From contig NZ_MJGC01000121.1 in NCBI RefSeq assembly GCF_001746915.1, forward strand, positions 1 to 64,000: DNA of 64,000 nucleotides, written 5' to 3'. This DNA comes from Desertifilum tharense IPPAS B-1220 (GTDB taxonomy: Bacteria > Cyanobacteriota > Cyanobacteriia > Cyanobacteriales > Desertifilaceae). The position numbers and the translations under genes are program-made. Every line of letters begins with the position of its first letter. Position 1 is the stretch's first letter. Below, in pieces: positions 32,342-47,536 of this stretch. The notes under the pieces were generated by a model. That model was not told the DNA's origin. It saw only the letters and a program-made list of their open reading frames with translations, and ran no database searches.

Positions 32342-34357
32342 TTAACCCAGTACAGTCTTGGCTCTAGCAACCACGTTATCCACGGTGTAGCCAAATTTCT
32401 CAAGGACAACCGGGCCGGGTGCAGATGCGCCAAAGCGTTCAATGCTAATCATGTCGCCTTCGCTACCCATATAACGGCACCAGCCAAAGCTAGAAGCCGC
32501 TTCCACGACTAGGCGTTTAGTCACTGCTTTCGGCAGGACAGACTCGCGATAGCTAGCCTCTTGCTCTTCAAACAGTTCCCAACAGGGCATGGAAACCACG
32601 CGCACCTTACGGCCTTCGTTGCGGAGTTGCTCGGCTGCTTGGACGCACAGTTGCGTTTCTCCACCCGTCCCGATCAAAATCAGGTCGGGGGTGCCATCGC
32701 TATCCGAGAGGATGTAAGCGCCTTTTGCCACGTTATCAATCGTGCTTCCGGCTAAGTTGGGCAAGCTTTGACGCGACAGGGCCAACAGGGTCGGACGATG
32801 GCGATTTTCAATGGCAATTTTGTAAGCGCCGGAGGTTTCATTCCCATCCGCCGGACGAATCACCAGCAGGTTCGGAATGGCCCGTAAAGAGGCGATCGTT
32901 TCAACCGGTTGGTGGGTGGGGCCATCTTCACCGAGAGCAACTGAATCGTGCGTCATCACGTAAATAACGCCCGCTTCTGATAAGGCAGACAGGCGAATCG
33001 CTGCCCGCATATAGTCCGCAAAGACGAGGAAGGTGGCGCAGTAGGGAATGACGCCGCCATGCAGGGCCATACCGTTAGCGATCGCCCCCATGCCATGCTC
33101 GCGCACGCCAAAGCGCAGGTTGCGGTTTTCGTAGTGACCTTTTTGGAAGTCGCCTGACGATTTCAACAACGTCATGTTGGAGGGAGCCAAGTCTGCCGAA
33201 CCGCCAATTAGCTCAGGAATTACGCCAGCTAGGGCATTTAAGCACTTACCGGAGTGGTTGCGGGTGGCATCGCCTTTTTCTTCCGGGGTGTAGGAAGGCA
33301 GTGCTTTTGCCCAACCTTCGGCTAACTCGCCGCTCATCCAGCGCTTGAGTTCTGCGGCTTCGTCGCCATACTCAGCTTCGTAGGTGACAAAGGTTTTGTT
33401 CCACTCTTCTTCGAGTTGAGCGCCGCGTTCTACCGCTTTGCGGTAATGATCGAGGGCGTCTTTAGGAATGACAAACGGTTCGTGTTCCCATCCCAAGAAA
33501 TCGCGAGTCGCTTGGACTTCGGACGAACCTAACGCCGCCCCGTGAACGCCGTGGGTGTCGCGCTTGTTGGGGGAACCATAGCCGATGATAGTACGGACTT
33601 TAATTAACGAAGGCTTATCGGTGACGGACTTGGCTTCTTCAATCGCCTTGTGAACCGCATCGAGGCTGGTATCTTCGTCTAGGTTGGGGTTATCCACGGT
33701 AATGACGTGCCAACCGTAAGCTTCAAAGCGCTTGCCTACATCTTCGCTGAAGGACAAGTCGGTGTGACCGTCAATCGAAATATGGTTGTCATCATACAGG
33801 GCAATCAGTTTGCCCAGTCCAAGGTGGCCGGCGAGCGAGCAGGCTTCGCCAGAGACGCCTTCCATATTGCAACCATCACCCAGAATCACATAGGTGTAGT
33901 GGTCGATAATTTTACGATCGGGCTTATTGAATTTAGCAGCCAGGTGAGCTTCCGCCATTGCGATCCCAACGGCGTTGGCAATGCCTTGTCCGAGGGGGCC
34001 TGTGGTGACTTCAACGCCTGGGGTCATGAAGTTTTCAGGATGACCGGGGGTTTTAGATTCCCACTGCCGGAATTGTTTGAGGTCGTCGATGGTGACGCTG
34101 TCGTAGCCCGTTAAGTACAATAGGGCGTATTGCAGCATACAGCCATGTCCGGCGGACAGGATAAAGCGATCGCGGTTGAACCATTTGGGGTTTTTGGGGT
34201 TGTGCCGCAAAAAGCGATCCCAAAGGACAAATGCCATCGGCGCAGCACCCATCGGTAGGCCTGGATGTCCAGATTTCGCCTTTTCGACTGCATCGATTGC
34301 TAAAAAGCGGATCGAATTAATACAAAGTTGTTCGAGGGATTGGGTTGCAACGGCCAT
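32342..34357 (-). CDS. tkt: transketolase
   Basis: A thiamine-diphosphate enzyme of the Calvin cycle and the pentose phosphate pathway that moves two-carbon units between sugar phosphates. It has 671 aa from the ATG at 34357 (MAVATQSLEQLCINSI), the usual cyanobacterial length; the open frame reaches 34408. The ThDP/Mg motif GDGCNMEGVSGEA to DDNHIS is present, as are the substrate histidines (KSGHPGLPMGAAP, HGVHGAAL) and the pyrimidine-domain FADYMRAAIRLSAL with EDGPTHQPVE. Cytosolic. A terminator follows. Confidence 0.96.
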   Translation of the reverse strand: MAVATQSLEQLCINSIRFLAIDAVEKAKSGHPGLPMGAAPMAFVLWDRFLRHNPKNPKWFNRDRFILSAGHGCMLQYALLYLTGYDSVTIDDLKQFRQWESKTPGHPENFMTPGVEVTTGPLGQGIANAVGIAMAEAHLAAKFNKPDRKIIDHYTYVILGDGCNMEGVSGEACSLAGHLGLGKLIALYDDNHISIDGHTDLSFSEDVGKRFEAYGWHVITVDNPNLDEDTSLDAVHKAIEEAKSVTDKPSLIKVRTIIGYGSPNKRDTHGVHGAALGSSEVQATRDFLGWEHEPFVIPKDALDHYRKAVERGAQLEEEWNKTFVTYEAEYGDEAAELKRWMSGELAEGWAKALPSYTPEEKGDATRNHSGKCLNALAGVIPELIGGSADLAPSNMTLLKSSGDFQKGHYENRNLRFGVREHGMGAIANGMALHGGVIPYCATFLVFADYMRAAIRLSALSEAGVIYVMTHDSVALGEDGPTHQPVETIASLRAIPNLLVIRPADGNETSGAYKIAIENRHRPTLLALSRQSLPNLAGSTIDNVAKGAYILSDSDGTPDLILIGTGGETQLCVQAAEQLRNEGRKVRVVSMPCWELFEEQEASYRESVLPKAVTKRLVVEAASSFGWCRYMGSEGDMISIERFGASAPGPVVLEKFGYTVDNVVARAKTVLG

Positions 34358-34515
34358 AATCTCTTGGTTGTAATGACAATCTGCGTGTAAACCGGGAGTG
34401 AAACTCAAACCGTTTTTGAGATGGGAATCGACTATAACTTTATGTTCCCATTACCCGGATTGATGAGCAAGTTGACTCCGGCGCGAAAAGAGCAAGAATG
34501 AGTGCGATCGCTTGC

Positions 34516-35766
34516 TTAGGCGTATTTTTTGAAGACTAGCGTGACATTGTGGCCGCCAAAACCAAAGGAATTGGATAATGCAACATTCAAGGTTGCCGAG
34601 CGACTTTGATTTGCCACGTAGTCTAAATCGCACTCTGGATCGGGGTTGGTTAGGTTGATGGTGGGGGGAATCTGGTCGTTGGCGATCGCCATTGCGGTGG
34701 CCACGGCTTCAATTCCGCCCGATCCGCCTAATAAGTGACCCGTCATGGATTTGGTGGAACTGACGGCAACGCGTTGAGCGCTTTCTCCCAATACGCTTTT
34801 AATCGCCGCCGTTTCAGTTTTATCGTTGGCCGGCGTACTCGTCCCGTGAGCGTTGATATAGTCGATGCGATCGGGGGCAATTCCGGCATCTTTGAGCGCG
34901 AGTTGCATGGCTCTAGCTGCGCCTGCACCACCCGGTACGGGGGCGGTCATGTGGTAGGCATCGCAGGTCATCCCGTAACCGACGATTTCGGCATAGATCC
35001 GGGCGTTGCGGCTGAGGGCATGTTCGAGTTCTTCAATTAGAAGAATTCCCGCCCCTTCGCCCATGACGAAGCCATCGCGATCGCGATCGAACGGGCGACA
35101 AGCTGACTCTGGCGACTCATTGCGCGTTGACAGGGCGCGGGCGGCGGCAAATCCGGCCACCGATAGCGGGGTGACGGCCGCTTCAGTTCCCCCACAAATC
35201 ATGGCTTGGGCATACCCGTTTTGCACGAGACGGAAGGCATCTCCCACCGCATTAGAACCTGCCGCACAAGCGGTGACTGTACAGGAGTTCGGACCTTTTG
35301 CGCCCGTGTGGATTGCCGTCAGACCAGCGGCCATATTGGCAATCATCATCGGAATCATGAACGGACTGCAACGATCTGGCCCGCGAGTTAAGTAAACTTC
35401 TTGCTGGTCTTCGAGTACCTTTAAACCGCCAATGCCGGTACCGATAATGATGCCGACTTGTTCTGCATTCAAATCGTTGATGGCAAATTCAGCATCGGCT
35501 AGCGCTTGCTTGCTCGCGGCGATCGCAAACTGAGCAAAGCGATCCATGCGCTTGGCATCTTTGCGATCGAGGTAGTCGTGGGGGTCAAATCCTTTGACCT
35601 CGCCTGCAATTCGACAGTCATGGCGAGCAGCATCAAACAGCGTAATCGGTCCAATGCCATTGCGTCCGCCGATTAGGCCTTGCCAATACTCAGCGAGATT
35701 ATTTCCGATTGGAGTAATCGCGCCAAGTCCAGTCACTACAACGCGTTTTTTTTCCAAATTAGTCAT
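34516..35766 (-). CDS. fabF: 3-oxoacyl-ACP synthase II
   Basis: This condensing enzyme of fatty acid elongation joins malonyl-ACP to the growing acyl chain. The Cys-His-His triad is visible in VTACAAGSNAVG, YINAHGTSTPAND and STKSMTGHLLGGSG. Full length at 416 aa. It follows acpP on the same strand (126 bp apart), an arrangement found in many bacteria, and its substrate carrier is the product of that gene. Confidence 0.96.
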   Translation of the reverse strand: MTNLEKKRVVVTGLGAITPIGNNLAEYWQGLIGGRNGIGPITLFDAARHDCRIAGEVKGFDPHDYLDRKDAKRMDRFAQFAIAASKQALADAEFAINDLNAEQVGIIIGTGIGGLKVLEDQQEVYLTRGPDRCSPFMIPMMIANMAAGLTAIHTGAKGPNSCTVTACAAGSNAVGDAFRLVQNGYAQAMICGGTEAAVTPLSVAGFAAARALSTRNESPESACRPFDRDRDGFVMGEGAGILLIEELEHALSRNARIYAEIVGYGMTCDAYHMTAPVPGGAGAARAMQLALKDAGIAPDRIDYINAHGTSTPANDKTETAAIKSVLGESAQRVAVSSTKSMTGHLLGGSGGIEAVATAMAIANDQIPPTINLTNPDPECDLDYVANQSRSATLNVALSNSFGFGGHNVTLVFKKYA

Positions 35767-35892
35767 CAGTTATGGGTCACATGGGTGATGAACGCGATCG
35801 ATCGGTGGTTCTCCTGCCATTGGCTGCGAACCTATCGGAGGTCTCGGAGGCAGAAATCGCACCCTCAAGGGACAACCGAACCCGATCTCAAA

Positions 35893-36144
35893 TTAAGCAG
35901 CCGCTTCGGAGTTTTGCTGAATAAATTCAACGGCTTGTCCAACCGTGGCGATCTTTTCAGCAGCTTCATCAGGAATTTCGATATCAAATTCTTCTTCTAA
36001 AGCCATCACTAGCTCAACGGTATCGAGGGAGTCTGCGCCGAGGTCGTTAGCAAAGTTAGACTCAGGCTTAACCTCCTCAACTTCTACTCCGAGTTGCTCG
36101 GATACAATCTTTTTGACTTTTTGGAAAATTTCTTCTTGGCTCAT
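35893..36144 (-). CDS. acpP: acyl carrier protein
   Basis: This 83-residue acidic helical protein has the phosphopantetheine site serine in NDLGADSLDTVELVMALEEE. It carries acyl chains for FabF and other fatty acid enzymes. It is first in the acpP-fabF unit, with a leader of about 370 bases to the next divergent gene. Confidence 0.96.
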   Translation of the reverse strand: MSQEEIFQKVKKIVSEQLGVEVEEVKPESNFANDLGADSLDTVELVMALEEEFDIEIPDEAAEKIATVGQAVEFIQQNSEAAA

Positions 36145-36514
36145 AAAAACCTCTTGGAAGCTTGAACATCACGGTGAAACCCTCCGTGCAGGAAATTCAA
36201 TTCTGGCGAGGGAACCCGCCACAATCGCCGCTTGCCTGGTGGGATGCTGAAGCAACTCGACCGATGGTAGCGGTCGTTTGAGATAGATCGCCTAGACGGG
36301 TAAGTCTTTGGCTTTTTGTCTATCTCATGGCTTAAAGCGTACCGACTCAGGGATACAATTCTAAGCATTTTTTAATCTTATCGGAAAGGGCGATCGCAAA
36401 TACAGTTTTGCTTCCACTTCAGCCCTAAACGATCGCCCCATCTTCAGCGACCGATAACCCAGAGCAGCCATAATAGAAGAAAGAACTCAATTGCTTTTCC
36501 TAACGGCTAACTTC
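36145..36514. other. divergent acpP/hdrB spacer with two inverted repeats
   Basis: CGACCG (36258-36263) pairs with CGGTCG (36271-36276), and TGAGATAG (36279-36286) pairs with CTATCTCA (36320-36327). Both lie in the acpP upstream region and might shape its leader RNA or bind a regulator. No gene is recognised. A TTG-started extension of the HdrB-like frame begins at 36491. Confidence 0.45.
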
Positions 36515-37453
36515 ATGATGCCTGCTGAGACTCTTCGCTATGCTTATTTTCCCGGTTGCGTTGCCCAAGGGGCCTGCCGCGAACTTTACCAATCCACAGC
36601 CGCTTTAGCTGAAGCCCTACAGATTGAATTGGTGGAGTTAAAAAAAGCCTCTTGTTGCGGTTCGGGAACGTTTAAGGAAGATTCGCAACTCCTAGAAGAT
36701 ACCGTCAATGCCCGCAATATTGCTTTGGCAGAACAACTCCAACTACCCCTCCTCACCCATTGCAGCACCTGCCAGGGGGTCATTGGTCGAGTAGACGAAC
36801 GCCTCAAGGACGCCCAATACAACGATCCAGCCTATCTCAACCAAGTCAATGGTTTATTGACGCAACAGGGATGCTTGCCCTATCAAGGGAACGGTGAGGT
36901 GAAGCATTTGCTGTGGGCGCTCGTCGGGGATTATGGTTTAGAGGCAATCCAGGCGAAAGTGAAGCGTTCCCTATCGGGTTTGAAGTGCGCGGCGTTTTAT
37001 GGGTGCTATTTGCTGCGAACTCAGCGGCATTTACCCTATGATGACCCTTACCACCCGGAGTCGATGGAAAATCTTTTCCGCGCGGTGGGTGCTACCCCCA
37101 TTTATTATCGCGGTCGTACCCAATGTTGCGGTTGGCCGCTGTCTAGTTATGCGACAACTCAGGCTTTTCAAATGGCGGGGACTCATATTCAAGAAGCCTT
37201 AGCCGCCGGGGCCGATTGTTTGGTGACGCCTTGTCCGCTGTGCCACTTAAATTTAGATTCGCGTCAACCGGAAGTGGAAAAGGTTATTGGTCAGAGTTTG
37301 GGCTTACCCGTTTTGCATTTATCGCAGTTGGTGGCGCTGGCTTTGGGGATCGATCCCCAGCGTTTGGGGTTAGATCGTCATATTGTTTCCACCGCGTCGG
37401 TATTGCGTAAGCTAGGACTTTCACCTCTGAGTAAGGGGACTCTGGAATCCTGA
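36515..37453 (+). CDS. HdrB-like protein (two CCG domains)
   Basis: This resembles subunit B of heterodisulfide reductase. It has two cysteine-rich CCG domains: CVAQGACREL, ASCCGSGTF and THCSTCQG in the first, then FYGCYLLR, RTQCCGWPL and TPCPLCHLN in the second. These normally bind a non-cubane [4Fe-4S] cluster and Zn. It has 312 aa from ATG 36515. Cyanobacteria lack methanogen coenzymes, so the electron partner is unknown; related proteins are conserved in many cyanobacteria. The 3' end overlaps the convergent HD-GYP gene by 76 bp. No hdrA/hdrC is adjacent. Confidence 0.85.
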   Translation: MMPAETLRYAYFPGCVAQGACRELYQSTAALAEALQIELVELKKASCCGSGTFKEDSQLLEDTVNARNIALAEQLQLPLLTHCSTCQGVIGRVDERLKDAQYNDPAYLNQVNGLLTQQGCLPYQGNGEVKHLLWALVGDYGLEAIQAKVKRSLSGLKCAAFYGCYLLRTQRHLPYDDPYHPESMENLFRAVGATPIYYRGRTQCCGWPLSSYATTQAFQMAGTHIQEALAAGADCLVTPCPLCHLNLDSRQPEVEKVIGQSLGLPVLHLSQLVALALGIDPQRLGLDRHIVSTASVLRKLGLSPLSKGTLES

Positions 37454-38409
37454 GTCGCCATAAATTCGGTAAATTGCCGAACGAGTTGGGGGTTGCGCCA
37501 GCCGGTGAGGGCTTCAGTGGCGATCGCTTCTAGGGCGTCGCAATGGGAGTAGGCTGGACGATGGGGGCGATCGCTGGTTAGGGCGTCGTAGATATCGACA
37601 ATTTGGAAAACTTGGGCTAAGTGGGGAATGCGATCGCCCCTAAGTTGGTCGGGATACCCCGATCCATCCCAGCGTTCGTGGTGCGATCGCACGATCGGTG
37701 TCACTCCCTGTAGGATGTGGAGGGGTTCGCAAATTTTCACCCCAATCGTCACATGCTGCTGCATCACTAACCATTCGTCCGGCGTCAGGCGTTCTGTTTT
37801 TAAGAGGATGCGATCGGGGATGCCGATTTTGCCAATATCATGCAGGTAAGCCCCCCAGAGCAAATCGCGATTTTCTAAGGCTGTTAAACCCAGGAAATTG
37901 CCAAACGCTTGCGTCAGATGCGCGAGGCGATCGCTATGATAAGCAGAACAAGTTTCTCGATCTTCAACGGTTTGAGCAATGGATAATAACACGCGTTCCA
38001 TGCTCTCAATCTCTTCATTCAAGCGTTTTTGATGGACTAAAGAGCGAACGCGGGCGGCTAATTCGAGTTGGTCAAACGGTTTAGTAATAAAGTCACTTCC
38101 CCCCACTTCTAAACCGCGTATGCGAGAGCGGCGATCGCACAAAGCCGTAATAAAAATGACCGGAATTTGTCGCGTCCTTTCCTCTTGCTTGAGTCGGCAA
38201 CAAACTTCAAATCCATCCATTTCTGGCATCATCACATCCAGCAAAATTAAATCGGGATAATGTTGGCGGACGCATTCGAGTGCTGAAAGCCCACTATCTG
38301 CTTCAATAACTTCATACCCTTCAACCGAGAGAAGAGCAGCAAGGGTCAGCCGACTTGAAGCATAATCGTCTACAACCAAGATTTTGGGACGCTTTGTATC
38401 AAGATTCAC
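37378..38409 (-). CDS. response regulator with HD-GYP-type phosphodiesterase domain
   Basis: A receiver domain (residues 10-122; LILLDVMMPEMDG) is followed by an HD-GYP domain of the RpfG type (about 140-310). The metal site HDIGKIGIPD and the downstream RSHHERWDGSGYPDQLRGD are intact, so hydrolysis of a cyclic dinucleotide (c-di-GMP in characterised members) is likely. It has 343 aa. The gene overlaps the HdrB-like gene tail to tail. Confidence 0.92.
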   Translation of the reverse strand: MNLDTKRPKILVVDDYASSRLTLAALLSVEGYEVIEADSGLSALECVRQHYPDLILLDVMMPEMDGFEVCCRLKQEERTRQIPVIFITALCDRRSRIRGLEVGGSDFITKPFDQLELAARVRSLVHQKRLNEEIESMERVLLSIAQTVEDRETCSAYHSDRLAHLTQAFGNFLGLTALENRDLLWGAYLHDIGKIGIPDRILLKTERLTPDEWLVMQQHVTIGVKICEPLHILQGVTPIVRSHHERWDGSGYPDQLRGDRIPHLAQVFQIVDIYDALTSDRPHRPAYSHCDALEAIATEALTGWRNPQLVRQFTEFMATQDSRVPLLRGESPSLRNTDAVETI

Positions 38410-38615
38410 TAGGACTCTCTAAGTAGTGCGAAAAAAGGGCTATCAAACGCTGAATCGACTGGGGGCGCAGAAGTCACGAGTAACAAACAACTTGAGGAAC
38501 TGACAGGGAAAAATGAGTTATCTTTCTCAGCATAAAGCGAATTGCCGGGGTTCTCGTAGGATTTGGGTGAAACCCCCCATTCAACGGCTAGCCTTTGTTG
38601 GGGGATAATACAAGT

Positions 38616-38649
38616 TCACCTGCGTGCAGATTAATTCTGCCGCAGGTGA
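38616..38649 (-). terminator. long hairpin downstream of psb32
   Basis: TCACCTGC (38616-38623) pairs with GCAGGTGA (38642-38649), and GCAGA pairs with TCTGC inside, giving one long stem. It lies 28 bp past the psb32 stop on the minus strand. The T-run is weak, so termination is plausible but not certain. Confidence 0.5.
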
Positions 38650-38676
38650 GTTCGCGTTGAATGGAGTTGAAATGCT

Positions 38677-39483
38677 CTAAAGCTCTGTTGCTTCCGGTCG
38701 ATTGAGCATGGGAGACAGATAAGCCACTAAAAAGCCGAGCAAAAAGCCGATGACGTTGCGAAATAGGGGGAGCCATTCGGTCGTCCGCGCAACGACAGGC
38801 CCGACTCCGAAGGCAATAAATAAGATACCCCAGAGCGGCGAAAAGATTAAAGCCCACTGCCAAGCAAAGAGTTGTCCGGGTTTGCGCGGTTGAGCCGCAA
38901 AACCACAAACCACCCCTCCAATTAAGGAGGTGATTAAGGTGAGAATCCACTGTTCTCTAGGAAGTCCGGGGACAACCTGACATCCCCCCTGGCGCAAGCA
39001 GGTTTTAACGGATTCTAGCGATTGCAGGATGGATTGATCTTCACCGTTTTCTCGGACAAAGAATTGATTGCCATAGCGCGTTTGTAACTCGATCCAAAAG
39101 GTTCGAGGTAGAAGTGCATAGACTTCATCCCCAACGTTGAAGTTGAGTAAGTTACCGCCTCGCGAGTCGGCTACTAATAAGACGCTTTTATCATCTAATC
39201 CCCAAAAGTCTTTGACCGCACGGCCGGGAGTGCGATCGAATTGCGTTAAAACTCTGAGTTTCCACCCCGTTTCGCTTTCAAAGTTGCTTAAATCTTCAGC
39301 GAGTCGATCTTCTTGAATGTCTGTTAGCGCTCTGCCAAGGTCGATAATCGGCGTGGGGGTATCGGGCAACAATTCCGGGTTATCAACGGCTTGGGCACCT
39401 TGAGGCGCAATCCCCCAGACTGATACGGTGAGGAGAAGGGCGATCGCGCAGACGAACAATCTTTGAAAAAACAGCTTGGGCAT
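38677..39483 (-). CDS. psb32: Psb32-like TPM-domain membrane protein
   Basis: It starts with a signal peptide (about residues 1-32, ending near AQAVD), then a TPM domain (38-165; LSNFESETGWKLRVLTQF, KSVLLVADSRGGNLLNFNVG) facing the lumen or periplasm, then three hydrophobic spans at the C terminus. Psb32 is a thylakoid protein that helps protect and repair photosystem II in Synechocystis. The assignment rests on domain order. The ATG at 39483 is preferred over the GTG at 39507. The three C-terminal spans are more than the single span of some TPM proteins. Confidence 0.78.
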   Translation of the reverse strand: MPKLFFQRLFVCAIALLLTVSVWGIAPQGAQAVDNPELLPDTPTPIIDLGRALTDIQEDRLAEDLSNFESETGWKLRVLTQFDRTPGRAVKDFWGLDDKSVLLVADSRGGNLLNFNVGDEVYALLPRTFWIELQTRYGNQFFVRENGEDQSILQSLESVKTCLRQGGCQVVPGLPREQWILTLITSLIGGVVCGFAAQPRKPGQLFAWQWALIFSPLWGILFIAFGVGPVVARTTEWLPLFRNVIGFLLGFLVAYLSPMLNRPEATEL

Positions 39484-39598
39484 GGGTGACTCTATCGGGA
39501 CTTTCACAAGGGAATTCTGAGGAACGGTCTAAGAATTCAAAAAATAATTAATTAAACTTTACACTTATTTACCTTGTTCTAATCTTAAAGAAGAGGTC

Positions 39599-39643
39599 CC
39601 CCTGTCGTCAATCATCGAGCGGAGGAGTTGCAAACGACAGGGG
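39599..39643 (-). terminator. 10-bp perfect inverted repeat after the giant surface-protein gene
   Basis: CCCCTGTCGT (39599-39608) and ACGACAGGGG (39634-39643) are perfect complements 25 bases apart, starting 13 bp past the stop at 39656 (minus strand). It probably ends or stabilises the long message. No strong T-run is seen. Confidence 0.55.
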
Positions 39644-39655
39644 ATCGTGACGAAC

Positions 39656-45553
<5,898 letters not shown>

Positions 45554-45700
45554 TTATGGTATAAATGGCAGACGCTATGTTTGCACCTCTGATGTGGGGT
45601 TACGCCGAAACCCGCCTAGAGGATACGAACTCGAAACTGCTCATTTCGGATGATTTTGAAGTTTGTAGAGAAAATTTGCCCTAATTTTAGCCTTCTATCC

Positions 45701-46834
45701 CTAGAAGTCCACGCCACGCTTTAAGTCTACGCCTTTCTCAGCATAGTGTTTGTGACAAACCATTTCCGAGTGAACGTTCGCCAAATCGAAATAGGGAGGG
45801 GTTTTGAGACAGCGGCCTGTGATAATGACTTCTGTGTCTTTGGGTTTGCGAAGTAAGGCTTCAACGATGGGTTGAGGGTCTAGTAGTTCTAGGTCTACCG
45901 TTGGGTTCAGTTCGTCTAGAATAATTGTCTTATACATTCCAGATGCGATCGCGGCTCTGGCAATTTCCCAACCGCGTTCGGCTTCTACATAGTCAATTTC
46001 CTGCTGTTGTCCCCGCCAAACAATGGCATCTCGCCCGCAACGTTGGTGATCGACTAGGTTAGGATAGCTTTGACGCAAGGCTGCGATCGCGGCATCTTCG
46101 GTATAGCCGGAACCGCCCTTAAGCCATTGTAAAATTAAGACGCGATGAGATTTATCTTGGCCAATTCCTTTCCCCAAGGCTTGTAAGGCTTTCCCCAAGG
46201 CGCTAGTAGACTTGCCTTTACCTGCACCCGTATAGATTTCAATCCCTTCTATGCCCCGTTCTTGGGGTAAGCTGTGAAAATGGGGTTTCATCTCCGAATG
46301 CAAATCGGCGATATCGAGTAAGGGTTGCGGCGCGCCGCGTCCGGTGGCAATAATTTCTAGATGTTCGGGTTTGCGTCGCAGGGTTTTTACGACCTCTTCA
46401 ACCTCAAGCAAACCTAGGTCTAAAACGGGGTTGAGTTCGTCTAAAACAACGACGGAATACAAGCCAGATGCGATCGCACCTTTCGCCACATCCCATCCCC
46501 GTTGCGCCTCTGCACGGTCAAAACGAGTAATCTCTTCTGGGCCAAAAAACTCAGACCTCCCAGTTCGCACCTGATCGATTAGATGGGGGAACGCCGCTTG
46601 CAGGGCCTCAATGGCGGCATCCTCATCATACATCCGTCCGGGGCCTTTCAGGAAGCGCAGCAGCAAGACTCGGCTTTCAAATAAGGACTGGATGCCTAAG
46701 CCAATAGAACGCAACACAACCCCTAAAGCCGCTTGCGATTTTCCTTTTCCGGCTCCATCATAGACGTGAATTTGTCCAATAATTCGCTCTGAGCGTAGGT
46801 TTGCCGTGCGGATGCCGATGCCGTTTCTAGTCAT
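45701..46834 (-). CDS. tandem-domain cob(I)alamin adenosyltransferase (CobA/BtuR-like)
   Basis: Two copies of the CobA/BtuR P-loop domain are fused. The first P-loop GAGKGKS is at residues 27-33 and the second at 203-209. Each half also carries VVVLDELNPVLDLGLL or IILDELNPTVDLELL and a GRG/GRC-x-P strand. CobA-type enzymes adenosylate corrinoids for coenzyme B12 synthesis. At 377 aa it is twice the normal size, a form also seen in other cyanobacteria. Whether both halves are active is not known; both keep the phosphate loop. No other cobalamin gene is adjacent. Confidence 0.85.
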   Translation of the reverse strand: MTRNGIGIRTANLRSERIIGQIHVYDGAGKGKSQAALGVVLRSIGLGIQSLFESRVLLLRFLKGPGRMYDEDAAIEALQAAFPHLIDQVRTGRSEFFGPEEITRFDRAEAQRGWDVAKGAIASGLYSVVVLDELNPVLDLGLLEVEEVVKTLRRKPEHLEIIATGRGAPQPLLDIADLHSEMKPHFHSLPQERGIEGIEIYTGAGKGKSTSALGKALQALGKGIGQDKSHRVLILQWLKGGSGYTEDAAIAALRQSYPNLVDHQRCGRDAIVWRGQQQEIDYVEAERGWEIARAAIASGMYKTIILDELNPTVDLELLDPQPIVEALLRKPKDTEVIITGRCLKTPPYFDLANVHSEMVCHKHYAEKGVDLKRGVDF

Positions 46835-47003
46835 AATCTGCGATCGCTGAGTGCTTGCCCGATGTTAAGCAATCTTTACGATACCACTGCGGCAAGATTG
46901 AAGCAGTCCTAATTTTAGCGAAGTTAGCGACAATAGGAAATAGCCGAATGGGAATGCTTGAGTTAGAGCGCGAATCGGCGTGATTTAGCCAAAGTGGAGG
47001 GGT

Positions 47004-47531
47004 ATGCGTACCATTCTATTACCCTTACGGGCAGTTGTCTTTCAGTTACTCTTGATTGTAGTGGCGATCGCGATTGAGTCATTTTTATTTCACGTCCGTT
47101 TTGGCTATGGACGTAAAACTTGCGTTGAGTATGCGGCTTTGACTAATCTAACCGCAGTCATCCTCGGCTGGTTAACCTTCTTTTACGTGGAGTTGGTTCT
47201 CCCCATTCATCTAGAAGATGAACTGATGGGGTTTATCTTTTTTGGACAGTGGACTTCGGCTTCTCTCTTTTGGCTGACTTTGATTGGTATTATGATTTTC
47301 TTTAGTTCTTTAGCCATCAAGATTAAAACCTTTGAATTGATTGAGGCGATTCAAAAATATAAAATAGAACGCTTTATTCCCGAAAGGCGAACCAATAATG
47401 AATTTCAAAAGAAAGTCAAAAATTTTCAATCGACTGGCATCAAATCCTTTATCCTTTTGCAAGCTCATTCTGCCAGTCACGTCGCTATCTTATTAATTCT
47501 TGCTGCTCATTTACTTAAAAACAGATTGTAG
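47004..47531 (+). CDS. fraC: filament integrity protein FraC
   Basis: This 175-residue membrane protein has about four spans (8-27, 44-65, 80-102, 148-170) and is first in a fraC-fraD-fraE operon. In heterocyst-forming cyanobacteria FraC localises to septa and is needed for filament integrity and cell-cell molecular exchange. Identification rests on size, hydrophobic layout and the gene order with FraD-like and ABC-permease FraE. GGAGG lies just upstream of the ATG (46996-47000). The 5-bp gap to fraD supports co-translation. Confidence 0.82.
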   Translation: MRTILLPLRAVVFQLLLIVVAIAIESFLFHVRFGYGRKTCVEYAALTNLTAVILGWLTFFYVELVLPIHLEDELMGFIFFGQWTSASLFWLTLIGIMIFFSSLAIKIKTFELIEAIQKYKIERFIPERRTNNEFQKKVKNFQSTGIKSFILLQAHSASHVAILLILAAHLLKNRL

Positions 47532-47536
47532 AGCCA

